Shown: positions 44,913 to 55,599, counted from the first letter of the stretch. The stretch: DNA of 64,000 bases from Polystyrenella longa (GCF_007750395.1 NZ_CP036281.1:1945001-2009000), one strand, 5' to 3'. Notes: generated from the sequence alone by a model not told the origin. Translations and numbers: made by a program.

Positions 44913-45830
44913 ATGACTATCAATGCGATCAAACCGGGAGAGACAAAACTCGGCTGGATCGGAACCGGCGTAATGGGTTCGAGCATGGTCGGGCATCTGA
45001 TTGATGCTGGATTTGCCGTGACCGTTTATAACCGCACAAAAGCAAAGGCACAGTCGGTCATTGATAAGGGAGCGACTTGGGCTGATTCTCCCCAGGCTGT
45101 CGCGGAAGCATCTGATGTAATTTTCACGATCGTCGGTTTCCCCGATGACGTACGCAAAGTCGTCCTTGGAGAAAAAGGGGCACTCGCCGGTTCCAAGTCA
45201 GGGAATATTCTTGTCGACATGACTACCAGCGATCCGTCGCTGGCAGTCGAAATTGCTGAGACAGCGAAAGAGCAGGGTGTTCACAGCGTCGATGCTCCTG
45301 TTTCTGGTGGAGATGTCGGGGCGAAGAATGCCGCGCTGTCGATCATGATCGGTGGAGAAAAAGAGGTCGTCGACCTATTGCAGCCCTGTTGGGAAGCGAT
45401 GGGAAAGACGATCGTTTATCAGGGAAAAGCCGGTTCTGGCCAACATACGAAGATGGTCAACCAAACCTTAATCGCAACGAACATGATCGGCGTCTGTGAA
45501 GCATTATTATATGGTCACAAAGCAGGTCTCGATCTTCCTACCGTCCTGAAGTCGGTGGGCAGCGGTGCCGCGGGAAGCTGGTCGCTGACCAACTTAGGAC
45601 CGCGAATTATGGATAATAATTTCGATCCCGGATTTTTCGTCGAACACTTCATCAAAGATATGGGTCTGGCATTGGCCGAGGCAAAACGGATGGGCTTATG
45701 CCTTCCCGGTCTCGCATTAGGACATCAACTGTATCTCGCCGTTCAGGCTCAAGGCCATGGACGCGATGGTACCCATGCCTTACAACTCGCCTTGGCGAGT
45801 ATGTCTGGTATAGACTGGAGTAGCCGGTAA
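44913..45830 (+). CDS. 3-hydroxyisobutyrate dehydrogenase-family oxidoreductase
   Basis: 305 aa. N-terminal Rossmann domain with [20 protein letters not shown], then the substrate motif [19 protein letters not shown] and the catalytic-Lys segment [17 protein letters not shown], and a helical C-terminal domain. The family reduces or oxidises short beta-hydroxyacids (3-hydroxyisobutyrate, tartronate semialdehyde) with NAD(P). The exact substrate is not decided by these motifs. About 95 bp upstream of dapA on the same strand; may be co-transcribed. Confidence 0.9.
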   Translation: MTINAIKPGETKLGWIGTGVMGSSMVGHLIDAGFAVTVYNRTKAKAQSVIDKGATWADSPQAVAEASDVIFTIVGFPDDVRKVVLGEKGALAGSKSGNILVDMTTSDPSLAVEIAETAKEQGVHSVDAPVSGGDVGAKNAALSIMIGGEKEVVDLLQPCWEAMGKTIVYQGKAGSGQHTKMVNQTLIATNMIGVCEALLYGHKAGLDLPTVLKSVGSGAAGSWSLTNLGPRIMDNNFDPGFFVEHFIKDMGLALAEAKRMGLCLPGLALGHQLYLAVQAQGHGRDGTHALQLALASMSGIDWSSR

Positions 45831-45924
45831 CGGCCTCTGATCGCAATAAGTCTGAAGAATAAACGAGTATTCACCACTATCCAGTTCAGCTTTTTAGATA
45901 TATAGAATGAGGAGTTTCCCTGTT

Positions 45925-46812
45925 ATGGCAGGCAAGGGAGATCAATTTTCCGGTTTGACAGTCGCTCTGGTAACCCCCTTCAAAGATGGGGAAATCGACG
46001 AGCAGGCACTCAGGGATCTGGTCGACTATCAGGTCGAACAAGGTGCCGATTGTGTCAGCCCTGTAGGTACCACCGGTGAGAGCCCGACGCTCTCCCACGG
46101 AGAGCATGAGCAAGTCATTGCGATTGTTTGCGAACAGGCGGCAGGACGCGTGAAGGTCGTTGCCGGAACGGGCTCGAACAGCACTCGCGAAGCGATTCGC
46201 CTGACGAAGTTTGCAAAGTCTGTAGGCGCCGATGGCTCCCTGCAGGTCGCTCCATATTACAACAAACCGACCCAGGAAGGTTTCTACCAGCACTTCAAAG
46301 CCATTGCTGAAGAAGTGGACATTCCGATCATTCTGTACAATATCCCCGGACGCTCCGCGAAAAATATTGAACCAGAAACAATCATTCGTCTTGCTGAAAT
46401 TCCTAACATTGTCGCGATCAAAGAATCGACCGGCAGTATGGATCAGGCATCGCATATTCTCGCTGGTTGTGACCTGACTCTCCTTTCGGGAGACGACAGT
46501 CTTACTTTGCCCCTTCTTTCATTGGGTGGCAGCGGTGTGGTCTCTGTTGTCGGTAATATTGTGCCTCAAGATGTCAAAGCACTGTTGAACGCCTTTGCGG
46601 CCGGAAATCTGGAAGAAGCCAGAAAGCGGCATTACAAACTGTTTCCACTTTGCCGAGACATGCTCAGCTTGGCGACCAATCCGATCCCCGTGAAAACAGC
46701 GATGAAATTGCTGGGACGCGATTTGGGTGAAGTTCGCCTTCCGATGACACCGTTGACGGAAGAGCAGACCGCTTCCTTAAGCAAAACCCTGACTACCTAC
46801 GGCCTGTTATAA
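45925..46812 (+). CDS. dapA: 4-hydroxy-tetrahydrodipicolinate synthase
   Basis: 295 aa from the ATG at 45925, with AGGAG 11-12 bp upstream; an ATG at 45907 contains that Shine-Dalgarno and is unlikely. TIM barrel of the DapA family: [15 protein letters not shown] (pyruvate carboxylate site), [14 protein letters not shown] (catalytic Tyr), YNIPGRS and the Schiff-base Lys in VAIKESTGS. Condenses pyruvate and aspartate semialdehyde in lysine and diaminopimelate synthesis. Confidence 0.93.
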   Translation: MAGKGDQFSGLTVALVTPFKDGEIDEQALRDLVDYQVEQGADCVSPVGTTGESPTLSHGEHEQVIAIVCEQAAGRVKVVAGTGSNSTREAIRLTKFAKSVGADGSLQVAPYYNKPTQEGFYQHFKAIAEEVDIPIILYNIPGRSAKNIEPETIIRLAEIPNIVAIKESTGSMDQASHILAGCDLTLLSGDDSLTLPLLSLGGSGVVSVVGNIVPQDVKALLNAFAAGNLEEARKRHYKLFPLCRDMLSLATNPIPVKTAMKLLGRDLGEVRLPMTPLTEEQTASLSKTLTTYGLL

Positions 46813-47129
46813 GCCTGCTCTTGATGCCGGCTTCGCTGTCGCTACTGGGAAGTGCATGTCAGGAAATGATTGCGAGCGCACGATACGCGTTTTTGTCGTG
46901 AAAACTCCCCACCTTCTCAAGTGGCGTTCCTCTTTCTTACTGGATTTTCCTCATTCGCTGAGGAAAAATAGAAGAACGCACTTCAGTTCCAAAATTTAAA
47001 GAGTCGCCGAATCGTCCTGAGCGCCAGACTTGGGGCTTCTCTGCTCGTTCGATTTTTTGCACACAGGCAAAAGGTCCGGAATGTTGTTGGCGACGAGTTT
47101 CTAAAAAATTTCTCACTTGGAGTTTGCGC
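46813..47129. other. Intergenic region after dapA
   Basis: 317 bp, no gene. A perfect 10-bp hairpin (attttcctca / tgaggaaaat, 46944-46968) may act as a weak terminator but lacks a T-run beyond the stem. Confidence 0.5.
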
Positions 47130-48473
47130 GTGATTTTCCGCCGGAAGAAAAAGGTAGATGACGACCACGAAGACGATGATCTTCTGGACGATGAATTCGA
47201 TGAGGAAGAAGAGGAACTGGAGACCGTCCTGTTTCAGGGAGCCACCGAAGGACGGGAAGTCGATTTGTCGGCTAATACCGGGCTGGTTCGCGCCGCGCTG
47301 ATGCCGGTGAAAGAACTCATCTCGGATGCAATCGACCGCCGCTCAGAACGATTGGTAATCGAACCCCGCAAAGGAGGCTCGATTGTGCGTCTCGATATCG
47401 ATGGCGTCGGTTTCGCCGGGGATCGATACCCTGGAAAACAGGCGTTAGGCGTCACGCAGATGATAAAGGTCCTTGCTGGCCTCGACTCCAAAGTTCGCAG
47501 TAAAAAACAGTCAGGCGGTATTAAAGCGCAGTTCATGGGAGTCCCCTATCGACTTTCCGTGGAATCGGTCCCAACCCAACTGGGGGCGGAACGAGTCATC
47601 GTTAAAATCCGGAATATGAAGGATCGGCTCGAGAGTACTGCTCAGCTCGGCTTCACCGACGAAATGCGCGAACAGATTCGCAAAATGACCAGCGACAATA
47701 ACGGAATCTTCCTAGTCTGTGGGCCACCTGGTTCCGGTGTCACCAGGACATTGCATGGTTCGATTCTGTGTGTCGACCTGTACCTGAAGACGATTTTCAA
47801 TCTACAGAAAGGTCTCAACTTAGAAGACGTTCCTGGATTGAGTAAATACGATTACCAGGATGAACTGGGCTTCGAAGAAAACATCGTTCGGGCACATCGT
47901 AAGGAAGCAGACGGCGCCATCGTTGACGCGGTTGATACTCCCGAAAAGGCGATGAATTACATCAAAAGCTGCCACAAAATGACCTTCTTCACCGAGCTAT
48001 CCGCTCCGACAGCCGCTCACGGCCTTAAGAAGATGGTCGAACTCGTGGGAGACCCTAAACTGGTCGCCGAAAATGTGAAAGGGATTCTATGCCCCAAGCT
48101 GATTCGGAAGCTGCGGGATGACATCAAGGAAGCATACCGACCCAATCCCAAACTCGTACATCAACTGGGACTTCCTCCTGAAACCAACATTCTCTACCGT
48201 CCACCGACTGCTCCTGTGAACGAGGACGACGACGACGATGAAGAGGACGAACCCCTATATGAAGGTCTTCCCTACGAAGGCCGCACAGCGATTTACGAAC
48301 TCATCGAAATGACGGACGAAATCAAAAGTCTGTTGATCTCCGGGGCAGATGCCAAACAGATCAGTCAGAAGGCAAAATCACTCGGAATGCTTAATCACCA
48401 ACAGGGGGCGATGAATCTCGTTGCCCGTGGTGTGACATCACTCGAGGAGGTCCGTCGGGTTTTCAAAAGCTAA
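47130..48473 (+). CDS. GspE/PilB-like protein with degenerate nucleotide-binding site
   Basis: 447 aa from the GTG at 47130 (GGAG 7 bp upstream; the TTG at 47124 is too close to it). A basic then very acidic N-terminus (~1-33) precedes the N2-like domain (LISDAIDRRSERLVIEPRKG) and the ATPase domain of type II secretion/type IV pilus motors. The Walker A loop reads GPPGSGVT (about 198-205) where GPTGSGKS/T is expected, so the Lys is lost; the Walker B region reads GAIVDAVDTPEKA in place of VGEIRDxETA. The C-terminal part YEGRTAIYELIEMTDEI and LEEVRRVF is normal. Probably a non-hydrolysing structural or regulatory subunit. Confidence 0.85.
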   Translation: MIFRRKKKVDDDHEDDDLLDDEFDEEEEELETVLFQGATEGREVDLSANTGLVRAALMPVKELISDAIDRRSERLVIEPRKGGSIVRLDIDGVGFAGDRYPGKQALGVTQMIKVLAGLDSKVRSKKQSGGIKAQFMGVPYRLSVESVPTQLGAERVIVKIRNMKDRLESTAQLGFTDEMREQIRKMTSDNNGIFLVCGPPGSGVTRTLHGSILCVDLYLKTIFNLQKGLNLEDVPGLSKYDYQDELGFEENIVRAHRKEADGAIVDAVDTPEKAMNYIKSCHKMTFFTELSAPTAAHGLKKMVELVGDPKLVAENVKGILCPKLIRKLRDDIKEAYRPNPKLVHQLGLPPETNILYRPPTAPVNEDDDDDEEDEPLYEGLPYEGRTAIYELIEMTDEIKSLLISGADAKQISQKAKSLGMLNHQQGAMNLVARGVTSLEEVRRVFKS

Positions 48474-48509
48474 AACCAGGCGAGACAACGGCCTGATCCA
48501 GATCAGACA

Positions 48510-48555
48510 AACGCAGGGCAGAGGGGAATGTACTCCTTCGCCCTGCGTTTTTTTA
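48510..48555 (+). terminator. Terminator after the GspE-like gene
   Basis: Stem aacgcagggc / gccctgcgtt with a ~19-nt loop, then seven T. The remaining 48556-48872 shows no gene. Confidence 0.88.
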
Positions 48556-48872
48556 TTTCACTGAATGTTAAAATAGGGGTTATAAGTGAGGTTTTTCGTC
48601 TAGTAAACAGCTGAGGTTTGTAACGTTTCCATGTATTCTTCCGATTTTGCTGAAGCGAAGAGTTATACCGACCGATATAGCTAATATCCCATTTCCAGAA
48701 GCTTTGATTTCCCAAGGCGCAGATCCAGCGCCGCCTAATGGTCGTTCACCTGGAAACGGAATGTAAAAAATAGTTTCAAATCTGCAGACGACAGCTCTGC
48801 AGCCTGTGATTTGAAAAGGGTCACGGCAGGTTTAAAACGAATACCACTCATTGAATAAGTCGGGAAACTGAA

Positions 48873-49115
48873 ATGAAGAACACAATGTGCAAATTGTCTG
48901 GATTAACTGCAGGTTTGATGGTTTGTACATTGGCCCTTTGCAGTACCGGTTGTCAGTCATGGATTGGCGGGCAGACTTTGCCGTCTCCTCACTATCTCAC
49001 GGACGACATACAGTATTTTCCCAAAGGACCTGAGTTCCGTTTGACCAACACTGTGCGTCAACACGAAGAGTATCGCTTGCAGCAGGAAGCAATCGAAGCG
49101 GGTTTGACTGAGTAA
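48873..49115 (+). CDS. Small lipoprotein, planctomycete-type
   Basis: 80 aa. Signal peptide with lipobox-like STGC at residues ~24-27, then SWIGGQTLPSPHYLTDDIQY and FPKGPEFRLTNTV and a charged helical tail. I recall similar LPSP-YLTDD-QYFPKGPEF proteins in other planctomycetes, but no function is known. Lies alone between two terminators. Confidence 0.75.
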   Translation: MKNTMCKLSGLTAGLMVCTLALCSTGCQSWIGGQTLPSPHYLTDDIQYFPKGPEFRLTNTVRQHEEYRLQQEAIEAGLTE

Positions 49116-49162
49116 ATTTGTCTGAGTAACTCAGCGAAACCGAAATCGACCAATACAAAAAA

Positions 49163-49196
49163 AACGGCTGCAGAATAATATCTGCAGCCGTTTTTT
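49163..49196. terminator. Bidirectional terminator between small lipoprotein and ftsK
   Basis: Stem aaaacggctgcaga / tctgcagccgtttt with a short aataata-type loop, flanked by A-run on the left and T-run on the right. It serves the convergent plus-strand gene and the minus-strand ftsK. Confidence 0.92.
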
Positions 49197-49218
49197 ATTG
49201 TCGTGAGCAAATGTCACA

Positions 49219-51585
49219 TCAGGCAAATTCTTCCTGAGGAACTGATCCGCCGTTCTTGAGCGCCTCCCAGTCTTCCCATGAATAGAGAACTTCTCTCGCT
49301 TGGGAACCGTTGTAGTCACCTACAATACCATCTTCTGCCATATAGTCGATGAGTCGTGCACCACGACCATAACCGATGCCCAAGGCACGCTGCAGTAGCG
49401 AAACCGAACCTCGGCCTTCCCGGACAACAACTTCAATCGCTTGCTCATACAGGTCATCTCGTTTTCGCATTTCGTTGAGGTTTCCGGAACCCCCGCCCGA
49501 TGCTCCCACGCGTGCCAGTTCTTCGCTGTACTGAGGGGCGTAATCGGAATAGAAGTCAATGATCGAATTCACTTCCTCGTCACTGACGAACGTTCCTTGA
49601 GCACGCACGATGTTACTCGTTCCCGGTGTCAGGTAAAGCATATCGCCGTTCCCCAATAGTCGCTCGGCACCCATCTCGTCGAGCACGACGCGAGAGTCAG
49701 TTCGGCTGGCCACCTGGAAAGAAATTCGAGCGGGCAAGTTCGATTTAATCAGACCCGTAATAACGTCGACCGTCGGTTTCTGCGTAGCAAGAACCAGGTG
49801 AATCCCGACTGCCCTCGACTTCTGAGCCAGACGGATAATATGGGCTTCGACCTCTTTACCCGATGTCATCATCATGTCCGCCATTTCGTCCGCAATGATG
49901 ACGATATACGGCATCGTTTCCGGAATGGCTTCGGCTTCCTCAGAGTCAGGATCGAGTCCCATCTTTTCGAGAATCTTTTCTTTACCAAGTTTGTTGTACG
50001 AATCCAGATGTCGCACACCAACTCGGGCCAGCCAGTCGTAACGTTCTTCCATCTTATCGACCGCCCACGAGAGGACTGCTTCCGCTTTCTTCATGTCCGT
50101 GATCACGGGATGCATCAAGTGCGGTACCCGTTTATAAGGACTCAGCTCGACCATCTTTGGGTCAATCATCAACATCTTGACCTGTTCGGGAGAACGGGTC
50201 ATCAGCATGGAAAGAATCAGAGTGTTCAAACAGACCGATTTACCTGTTCCCGTACGCCCGGCGATCAACAGGTGAGGCATCTTGGTCAGGTCGACTGCCA
50301 ATGGGTGTCCAGTCACGTCTTTACCCAGGTAAACCGGAATGCGAAGCTGAGCAGTTTCTTCCGGCATCGATTCGATCAACTCTTTCAGTCGAACCATGAC
50401 CTGTTTTTCATTCGGAACTTCGACTCCAACCGTATTCTTTCCAGGAATAGGAGATACAACACGTACGGCCGGAACACGCAACGCGATGGCAATGTCATCT
50501 TCCAAAGCGGCGACTTTGGAAACACGAAGACCAGCTTCCAGTTCAAGTTCGAATTGAGTGACCACCGGACCGGTGTCAATTTCGGAGACTTTGACATTCA
50601 GTCCAAACTGCTGGAAGGTTTTCTCCAATGTCTGAGCAGCCAATTGTGCCTTTTCCGCCAGAAGGTCATAAGGGAAGTCTTCCGGGTCTTCAAGTAATGA
50701 CAGATCGGGAAGTTCATAGTCTTCGACGTAGTCGTACTGGTCCTCTTCCACACGACTTTCTGCACCAGTCACTTTAGAAGCTCTGTTCATCATGGGAGGA
50801 TTGACTTTAATCGGCGCCCGGACAACCGGTTCTTCGTACTCATCTTCCTCTGCAGCTAATTCCTCATCTTCTTCCTGCTCCTCTAATTCTTCATCTTCCT
50901 CGTCTTCAGCGTTCAGCTCTTCCTCGACGGCGTCGGCTGATTCACGAGTGACGACCTTCGGAGCTTTCTTTTCTTCCTTCACTTCAGCTACATCTGACGA
51001 ACTCCGCTTCCGTCTCAATGCTCGGAAGGGAAGCAGCAGCACATACAGTGGAAGAAGGACCAATTTCAGTGGTTTACGGATAAAGGCCAGGTCATTGGCG
51101 AGCATCTCACCCGCGATGAGGCAGGTCACCAGCAGCACAATCACGCCGTAAGGTCGAAACTCGTTTTCAGCGAGCGCCTTTCCCCACGCTCCCAAGTAAC
51201 CACCACTACCCACAACCGGCCCCGGAGTGTGTGCTGGCAGATAAAGGGCAAACCCGATGCAGACGGCTGCCAGAATCAGCATGCGCCCGAGCAGTCGCCC
51301 TAGTGCATCTTGATATTCTTCTCGCGAAAAGAGCCGAAAGTCAGTCGCAACCAGCATTAAGAGGACGTAAAAAGCCCCGTACCCGAAACCGTTCAGCAGG
51401 GAATGGGACAGATGCGCGCCGATCGGGCCCCCCCAGTTAGTTAGTTCAGCGGGGGGAGGGTACACGATTGTTGAAGGGGGATCCTGAGGTGAGTACGTGA
51501 CGAGACTCAACCCGAGAAAGCAAATTGCGGCTAGCAATCCGAGCGCGAGGAAGTCGGTTCCGAGCCGCTTGAGATTGAACATCAT
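49219..51585 (-). CDS. ftsK: FtsK/SpoIIIE-type DNA translocase
   Basis: 788 aa. N-terminal membrane domain of about four helices (residues ~10-190), then a long acidic linker (~215-300). The motor follows: an alpha domain (FGLNVKVSEIDTGPVVTQFE), the RecA-like beta domain with Walker A LIAGRTGTGKSVCLN, Walker B YIVIIADEMADMMM and HLVLATQKPTVDVITG, and a C-terminal winged-helix gamma domain (SVSLLQRALGIGYGRGARLI) that reads KOPS-type sequences. Pumps chromosome DNA at the division septum. Planctomycetes divide without FtsZ, which makes its role there of interest. Confidence 0.96.
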   Translation of the reverse strand: MMFNLKRLGTDFLALGLLAAICFLGLSLVTYSPQDPPSTIVYPPPAELTNWGGPIGAHLSHSLLNGFGYGAFYVLLMLVATDFRLFSREEYQDALGRLLGRMLILAAVCIGFALYLPAHTPGPVVGSGGYLGAWGKALAENEFRPYGVIVLLVTCLIAGEMLANDLAFIRKPLKLVLLPLYVLLLPFRALRRKRSSSDVAEVKEEKKAPKVVTRESADAVEEELNAEDEEDEELEEQEEDEELAAEEDEYEEPVVRAPIKVNPPMMNRASKVTGAESRVEEDQYDYVEDYELPDLSLLEDPEDFPYDLLAEKAQLAAQTLEKTFQQFGLNVKVSEIDTGPVVTQFELELEAGLRVSKVAALEDDIAIALRVPAVRVVSPIPGKNTVGVEVPNEKQVMVRLKELIESMPEETAQLRIPVYLGKDVTGHPLAVDLTKMPHLLIAGRTGTGKSVCLNTLILSMLMTRSPEQVKMLMIDPKMVELSPYKRVPHLMHPVITDMKKAEAVLSWAVDKMEERYDWLARVGVRHLDSYNKLGKEKILEKMGLDPDSEEAEAIPETMPYIVIIADEMADMMMTSGKEVEAHIIRLAQKSRAVGIHLVLATQKPTVDVITGLIKSNLPARISFQVASRTDSRVVLDEMGAERLLGNGDMLYLTPGTSNIVRAQGTFVSDEEVNSIIDFYSDYAPQYSEELARVGASGGGSGNLNEMRKRDDLYEQAIEVVVREGRGSVSLLQRALGIGYGRGARLIDYMAEDGIVGDYNGSQAREVLYSWEDWEALKNGGSVPQEEFA

Positions 51586-52137
51586 CGGACAGGAATCCTT
51601 GTGAGGAATGATCTAGGGTGAACGTGAGAACCCGAAACTTCTTGTCTCTGGTTAACCACTCGATCAAGCGTCAGTCAGTGTCCGCAAATATACCTGTATT
51701 CAGCAGAAAACCTGTCTGCCGCAGTTTCCCGGTGCAGCAGACAGGTTTCTGAATATCAGGCCGTCCGGCAGTTCTCCATCAGTTTTAAAACCAACTCAAA
51801 CAGAGACGACTGGCTGACATGACTTCCAATGGGTGGGAACAGTGCCGTTCACTCTCTGTCGGAAAGCGTACGCGTTTTTCCCCGAAGACCTTAACCATTC
51901 CGGAAGTCGTTGATCAGGAGCTCGCACAAGTCGATGACTTGATTGATTCCACTCAAACCTATCACGTCGCCGACGGAATGCTTTGAAAAGCCGTGCTTGG
52001 GTAATCAGTTTTTTTATCACGGAGCGGCTAAGATCGTATTACGGCAAAGCGGCAAACTGGGGTGAGTTTGCGGGCAATAGATAAGTGCCTCGTTTGCTCA
52101 TTCGATCTTGAGAGAATTCATCAAAACCCGATGAATA
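51586..52137. other. Intergenic region between coaB and ftsK
   Basis: 552 bp, no recognised gene. It holds a perfect 12-bp inverted repeat (aaacctgtctgc / gcagacaggttt, 51708-51748) followed on the minus strand by a TTTT, a possible terminator for the tpiA-coaB transcript although ~390 bp past the coaB stop. The ftsK promoter should lie near 51600-51700. Confidence 0.5.
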
Positions 52138-52779
52138 TTAGCCCAGATCGCGGCTCGAATCCGGAAGATTCGTTTCGAGCCATTGGATCAGCTGGTTTGA
52201 TATATCCTGCTTGGCTCCCGCCCACTTCATAATCGGATGACCGGTGTCATCGATCAACTCGATCTGATTGTCGAGGCTGCCAATCGCAGTGGGATGATTT
52301 AAAACTATCCAGTTGCAGTTTTTCGCACGCAGTTTCTGCAGAGCGTTCTCTCGTGCGTTCTGCGACTCCAATGCAAATCCCACGACCCAGCGGGAACCTT
52401 TGGCTGCGCCCAGTTGAGCAAGCACGTCGTCGGTCTCGATCATATCGATACTGATGGGGCCACCTGTTTTTGCAAGCTTTCCTTCAACTCGCTCACGAGG
52501 TTTGTAGTCACTGACAGCCGCAGCAGCGATAACGCCATCACAGTCAGGAAAGTGGGCAACGCTCGCGTCTCGCATTTCGTCGGTGGTCTCCACCGAATGG
52601 AACTCGCACCCCTCCGGTGGTTTCAGATCGACCGGGCCGCTCACCAGCACGACTTGATGCCCCTGAGTGAGAGCCGCTTGAGCCAGCGCATAACCCATGC
52701 GTCCGCTACTGGCATTGGAGAGATAGCGGACATCATCAATATATTCGCGGGTGGGACCGGCAGTAATCAGGATACGCAT
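52138..52779 (-). CDS. coaB: Phosphopantothenate-cysteine ligase (separate CoaB)
   Basis: 213 aa corresponding to the C-terminal half of Dfp/CoaBC: MRILITAGPTREYIDDVRYL, NASSGRMGYALAQAAL, an AAAVSDYKPRERVEGKLAK segment with the catalytic-site Asn/Lys region, GFALESQN and NWIVLNHPTAIGS. Joins phosphopantothenate and cysteine in CoA synthesis using a nucleotide triphosphate. Encoded separately from the decarboxylase, which lies 63 bp upstream in the same operon. Confidence 0.93.
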   Translation of the reverse strand: MRILITAGPTREYIDDVRYLSNASSGRMGYALAQAALTQGHQVVLVSGPVDLKPPEGCEFHSVETTDEMRDASVAHFPDCDGVIAAAAVSDYKPRERVEGKLAKTGGPISIDMIETDDVLAQLGAAKGSRWVVGFALESQNARENALQKLRAKNCNWIVLNHPTAIGSLDNQIELIDDTGHPIMKWAGAKQDISNQLIQWLETNLPDSSRDLG

Positions 52780-52842
52780 AACGGATTAAGGGAGGTGTGT
52801 GCGATTGTGGATAGGGAGACGTTCGAAGTGGCCGGGTGCCGT

Positions 52843-53400
52843 TTATGATTTAGAAGAATTGAGAGGCAGCAGTTCCTGGATCCGCTGGAAAATCTCGGGC
52901 GGCTCGGCCATTCGACCCGGGCCGATTTGTCCGCAACTCAGCCATCCACTTTCAGGCCCCACCAGATGGATGCCATCCTCCTGCAGCTGCTTAAGGTTTC
53001 GCTGAACTGGGGCCTTATTCCACATTTCTGTGTTCATTGCCGGCGCGAGGAGCAGGGGACAGGTGATCGTTAACGCTAATGTTGACAGCAGATCATCAGC
53101 GAGCCCCTGAGAGACTCGTCCCATATAATTTGCCGTCGCCGGTGCAACCACCATCAATTGAGCCCGCCGCGCGAGCTCAATATGCTCCCCAAGGTGATGA
53201 TCGTGAGCGGGAAATAAGTGCGTGTAGACATGCCGCCCGGAAAGAGCTTCAAAGGTGGCAGGACCCATGAACCGGGTAGCCGATTCCGTCATCACGACCG
53301 TAAGGGCGTACCCAGCCTGAACCAGCTTACTGGCAAGATCAGCCGTTTTGTACGCGGCTATTCCTCCTGTTATGCCCAGCAAAATTTCAGGTTTCGACAT
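52843..53400 (-). CDS. coaC: Phosphopantothenoylcysteine decarboxylase (separate CoaC)
   Basis: 185 aa, the flavoprotein half of Dfp: [20 protein letters not shown] (FMN-binding start), [19 protein letters not shown], the active-site His in [28 protein letters not shown] and [10 protein letters not shown] with the substrate-binding Asn. Decarboxylates 4'-phosphopantothenoylcysteine. Most bacteria fuse this with CoaB; here the two are adjacent separate genes. Confidence 0.93.
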   Translation of the reverse strand: MSKPEILLGITGGIAAYKTADLASKLVQAGYALTVVMTESATRFMGPATFEALSGRHVYTHLFPAHDHHLGEHIELARRAQLMVVAPATANYMGRVSQGLADDLLSTLALTITCPLLLAPAMNTEMWNKAPVQRNLKQLQEDGIHLVGPESGWLSCGQIGPGRMAEPPEIFQRIQELLPLNSSKS

Positions 53401-53487
53401 GCCCCACCTTTAATCGTGAGCGTGTAATTACCGTGGTAGACCAGAACGAGATTGCCAGATTGACAACCGTGGGTGTTCCGAGTCTTT

Positions 53488-53763
53488 CTACATATCTTCG
53501 TCGGTCGGACCGGCGTCATCCAGCATTTGCAGAACATCGGGAGTCTCGTCCGAGGCGATGGCGACGTTCCCCGCTTCGTCGAGGAAGATTTTTTCTTGCA
53601 AGATTTCCTGGACGACAACCTGCATGAGATTTTTGGTGGGCAGTTCAACCAGTGGGCGTGCACCTCGATTCAACGCGACGACGCGTTTCTGGATAAGGGC
53701 GGTTAGCTTAAAACGACCGCCTACCTTTTTAATCATATCGTCATTCTTAAATTCATCCAGCAT
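53488..53763 (-). CDS. rpoZ: RNA polymerase omega subunit
   Basis: 91 aa from the ATG at 53763 ([18 protein letters not shown]); an ATG at 53787 would overlap gmk. The omega core reads [20 protein letters not shown], followed by [20 protein letters not shown] and an acidic tail. Cytoplasmic assembly subunit of RNA polymerase. Position after gmk matches the conserved yicC-gmk-rpoZ-dfp cluster, which supports this short call. Confidence 0.88.
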   Translation of the reverse strand: MLDEFKNDDMIKKVGGRFKLTALIQKRVVALNRGARPLVELPTKNLMQVVVQEILQEKIFLDEAGNVAIASDETPDVLQMLDDAGPTDEDM

Positions 53764-53770
53764 TAGCCAG

Positions 53771-54361
53771 TTACTCCTGTGCCACAAGGATTTGAGTGAT
53801 TTCGTCTAAAGCTCGTTCCAGATCGTCATTGATTACCCGGTGTCGGTATTGATCTGCAAACGAGAGTTCGCGTCGGGCCGTCGCCAGACGTCGTTGTATG
53901 GTTTCTTCGTTTTCGGTTCCCCGATTTCGAAGTCGTTGTTCGTAAACATCTTCTGAAGGAGTTTTAAGGAAGATTGTAAGCGAATGCGGATAGCGTTCCA
54001 TGACTTTCATAGCTCCCTCGACGTCGATTTCGAGAAATGCCCACGCATTCTGTCGTGCTGCCCGATCCACTTCCGTCCTCAGAGTGCCATAAATATAGCC
54101 CGTCTGAAAGACTTCCGCGTGCTCCAGAAACTCTTCCTGCTCTAACTTTTGATCAAACGTGTCACGATCGAGGAAATAATAATCGGCTTTGTCGACTTCA
54201 TGCTCGCGTGGAGGACGTGTAGTGGCAGAGATCGATTTGACCAGATGAACCGGTTGGCGATTCATCAATTCATTTACGATCGTTGTTTTGCCGCTACCAC
54301 TGGGCCCGGACAAGATCAAGATTTTCGGTTCTTCTTGCAAAGATCCCTCCGACTCGGTCAC
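53771..54361 (-). CDS. gmk: Guanylate kinase
   Basis: 196 aa. P-loop [18 protein letters not shown], then the GMP-binding segment [20 protein letters not shown], the [20 protein letters not shown] block and [13 protein letters not shown]. Phosphorylates GMP to GDP. Seven bases separate its stop from the rpoZ start, so the two are probably translated together. Confidence 0.95.
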   Translation of the reverse strand: MTESEGSLQEEPKILILSGPSGSGKTTIVNELMNRQPVHLVKSISATTRPPREHEVDKADYYFLDRDTFDQKLEQEEFLEHAEVFQTGYIYGTLRTEVDRAARQNAWAFLEIDVEGAMKVMERYPHSLTIFLKTPSEDVYEQRLRNRGTENEETIQRRLATARRELSFADQYRHRVINDDLERALDEITQILVAQE

Positions 54362-54408
54362 CGACGTTATTTCCTTTATTGTTCTGGTAATGTCATGTAG
54401 TGAAACGA

Positions 54409-55299
54409 CTATTCGGCGTTCTGCAAATTTTCGCGGACGCGTTCGACAGAGGCTTTCATCTCAACAACGGCGTGTGAGATCGTAATGTCGTTCGCCTTGG
54501 AGCCGATGGTATTCACTTCCCGGAACATTTCCTGGCTAAGGAATTCCAGCTTGCGCCCCATCGATTCTTCTTTGCTTAGAAACGATTCAAATTGATTTAA
54601 GTGGGATTTCAGACGAGATATTTCCTCGTTGATATCACAGCGGTCAGTGAAAATCCCGACTTCACGAATGATGTCCGACGCTTCAATCGTCACGCTCTGT
54701 TCAGAGAGGACTTCATCAAGACGCGATAACATCCGGCTGCGGTATTCCGAAACAACCAGTGGGGCTCTTTCTTCGACTGTTTCCAGTTCTCGCCGTACCA
54801 CTTTGCAACTATTCCCCAAGTCCTGACGAATCGATTCTCCTTCCTTTTCACGGAAGGTTTGCAGTTTGGATAACGCCTGTCGCAAGCATTTCTCAATGAC
54901 GTTCCATTCCTCAGTCGAAATTTCTTCCGCCTGTGGTTTTTCGCGAATGATTCCGGGCAATTGAAAGAATGACGAAAGGGCAGGGGATTCGTCTGGAACG
55001 CCGGGGAGGTCCGAAGCCAATTTTCGGTATTGATTCCAGTATTCCTGCAGCGCAGGCTCGTTGAATTCGTACCGGGATTCTTCCTGCATCTGCTGAACAC
55101 TGATGGCAATTTGGACTGTGCCGCGTCGAATCACTTCCCGCACTACCCGCTCAATGTCCCCTTCGTATCGGGCGTATGAATCAGGTGATTTTAGCGAGAG
55201 CTTAAAGTATCGATTGTTGACCGCGCGAATCTCAACGGCAACATTCATCGAATGTTCCTGCACGCGAGCGTCGCCGAATCCGGTCATACTTAAGAGCAC
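54409..55299 (-). CDS. yicC: YicC-family endoribonuclease
   Basis: 296 aa from the GTG at 55299 (GGAG 9 bp upstream, giving the usual MxxSMTGFG start); an ATG at 55350 is possible. Family features: [27 protein letters not shown], a coiled middle with a [14 protein letters not shown] helix, and the conserved C-terminal part [40 protein letters not shown] and [15 protein letters not shown]. YicC proteins are ribonucleases in E. coli. First gene of the conserved yicC-gmk-rpoZ set. Confidence 0.93.
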   Translation of the reverse strand: MLLSMTGFGDARVQEHSMNVAVEIRAVNNRYFKLSLKSPDSYARYEGDIERVVREVIRRGTVQIAISVQQMQEESRYEFNEPALQEYWNQYRKLASDLPGVPDESPALSSFFQLPGIIREKPQAEEISTEEWNVIEKCLRQALSKLQTFREKEGESIRQDLGNSCKVVRRELETVEERAPLVVSEYRSRMLSRLDEVLSEQSVTIEASDIIREVGIFTDRCDINEEISRLKSHLNQFESFLSKEESMGRKLEFLSQEMFREVNTIGSKANDITISHAVVEMKASVERVRENLQNAE

Positions 55300-55599
55300 A
55301 GTTTGAGGCTCCGATAATTTAAGGTCGTTCGTCTGAAGGGTGTCAGGCACGCCAACAAGTCGTCAACCAGAGAAAGTGAGAGAGAAGGAACTGCCGTTGG
55401 TTTTCGTGATCCGTTCCGATTACCACTTTGTTATGGATCGAACTTCAATGAGCGGTAACGCCGCTACAGCTCTTGTCTAAAAAAACCGACCTAAGCGGGA
55501 AGACAGCGACTTAATTAGTTGCTGCCGTGCTGACTGGCGAGATCAAAACTATCCATCTGAAACCGGTGTGCTATTGAAACGAGGTCGAACTACTGGCAA
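55300..55599. other. Intergenic region between secG and yicC
   Basis: About 300 bp. Nothing recognised apart from the yicC Shine-Dalgarno at its left end. A separate promoter for the yicC cluster could lie here. Confidence 0.45.

Noticed and set aside
49798-50697. 299-codon open frame on the plus strand opposite ftsK
   Set aside because: Shadow of the FtsK motor domain; His/Arg/Phe-rich translation without recognisable domain.
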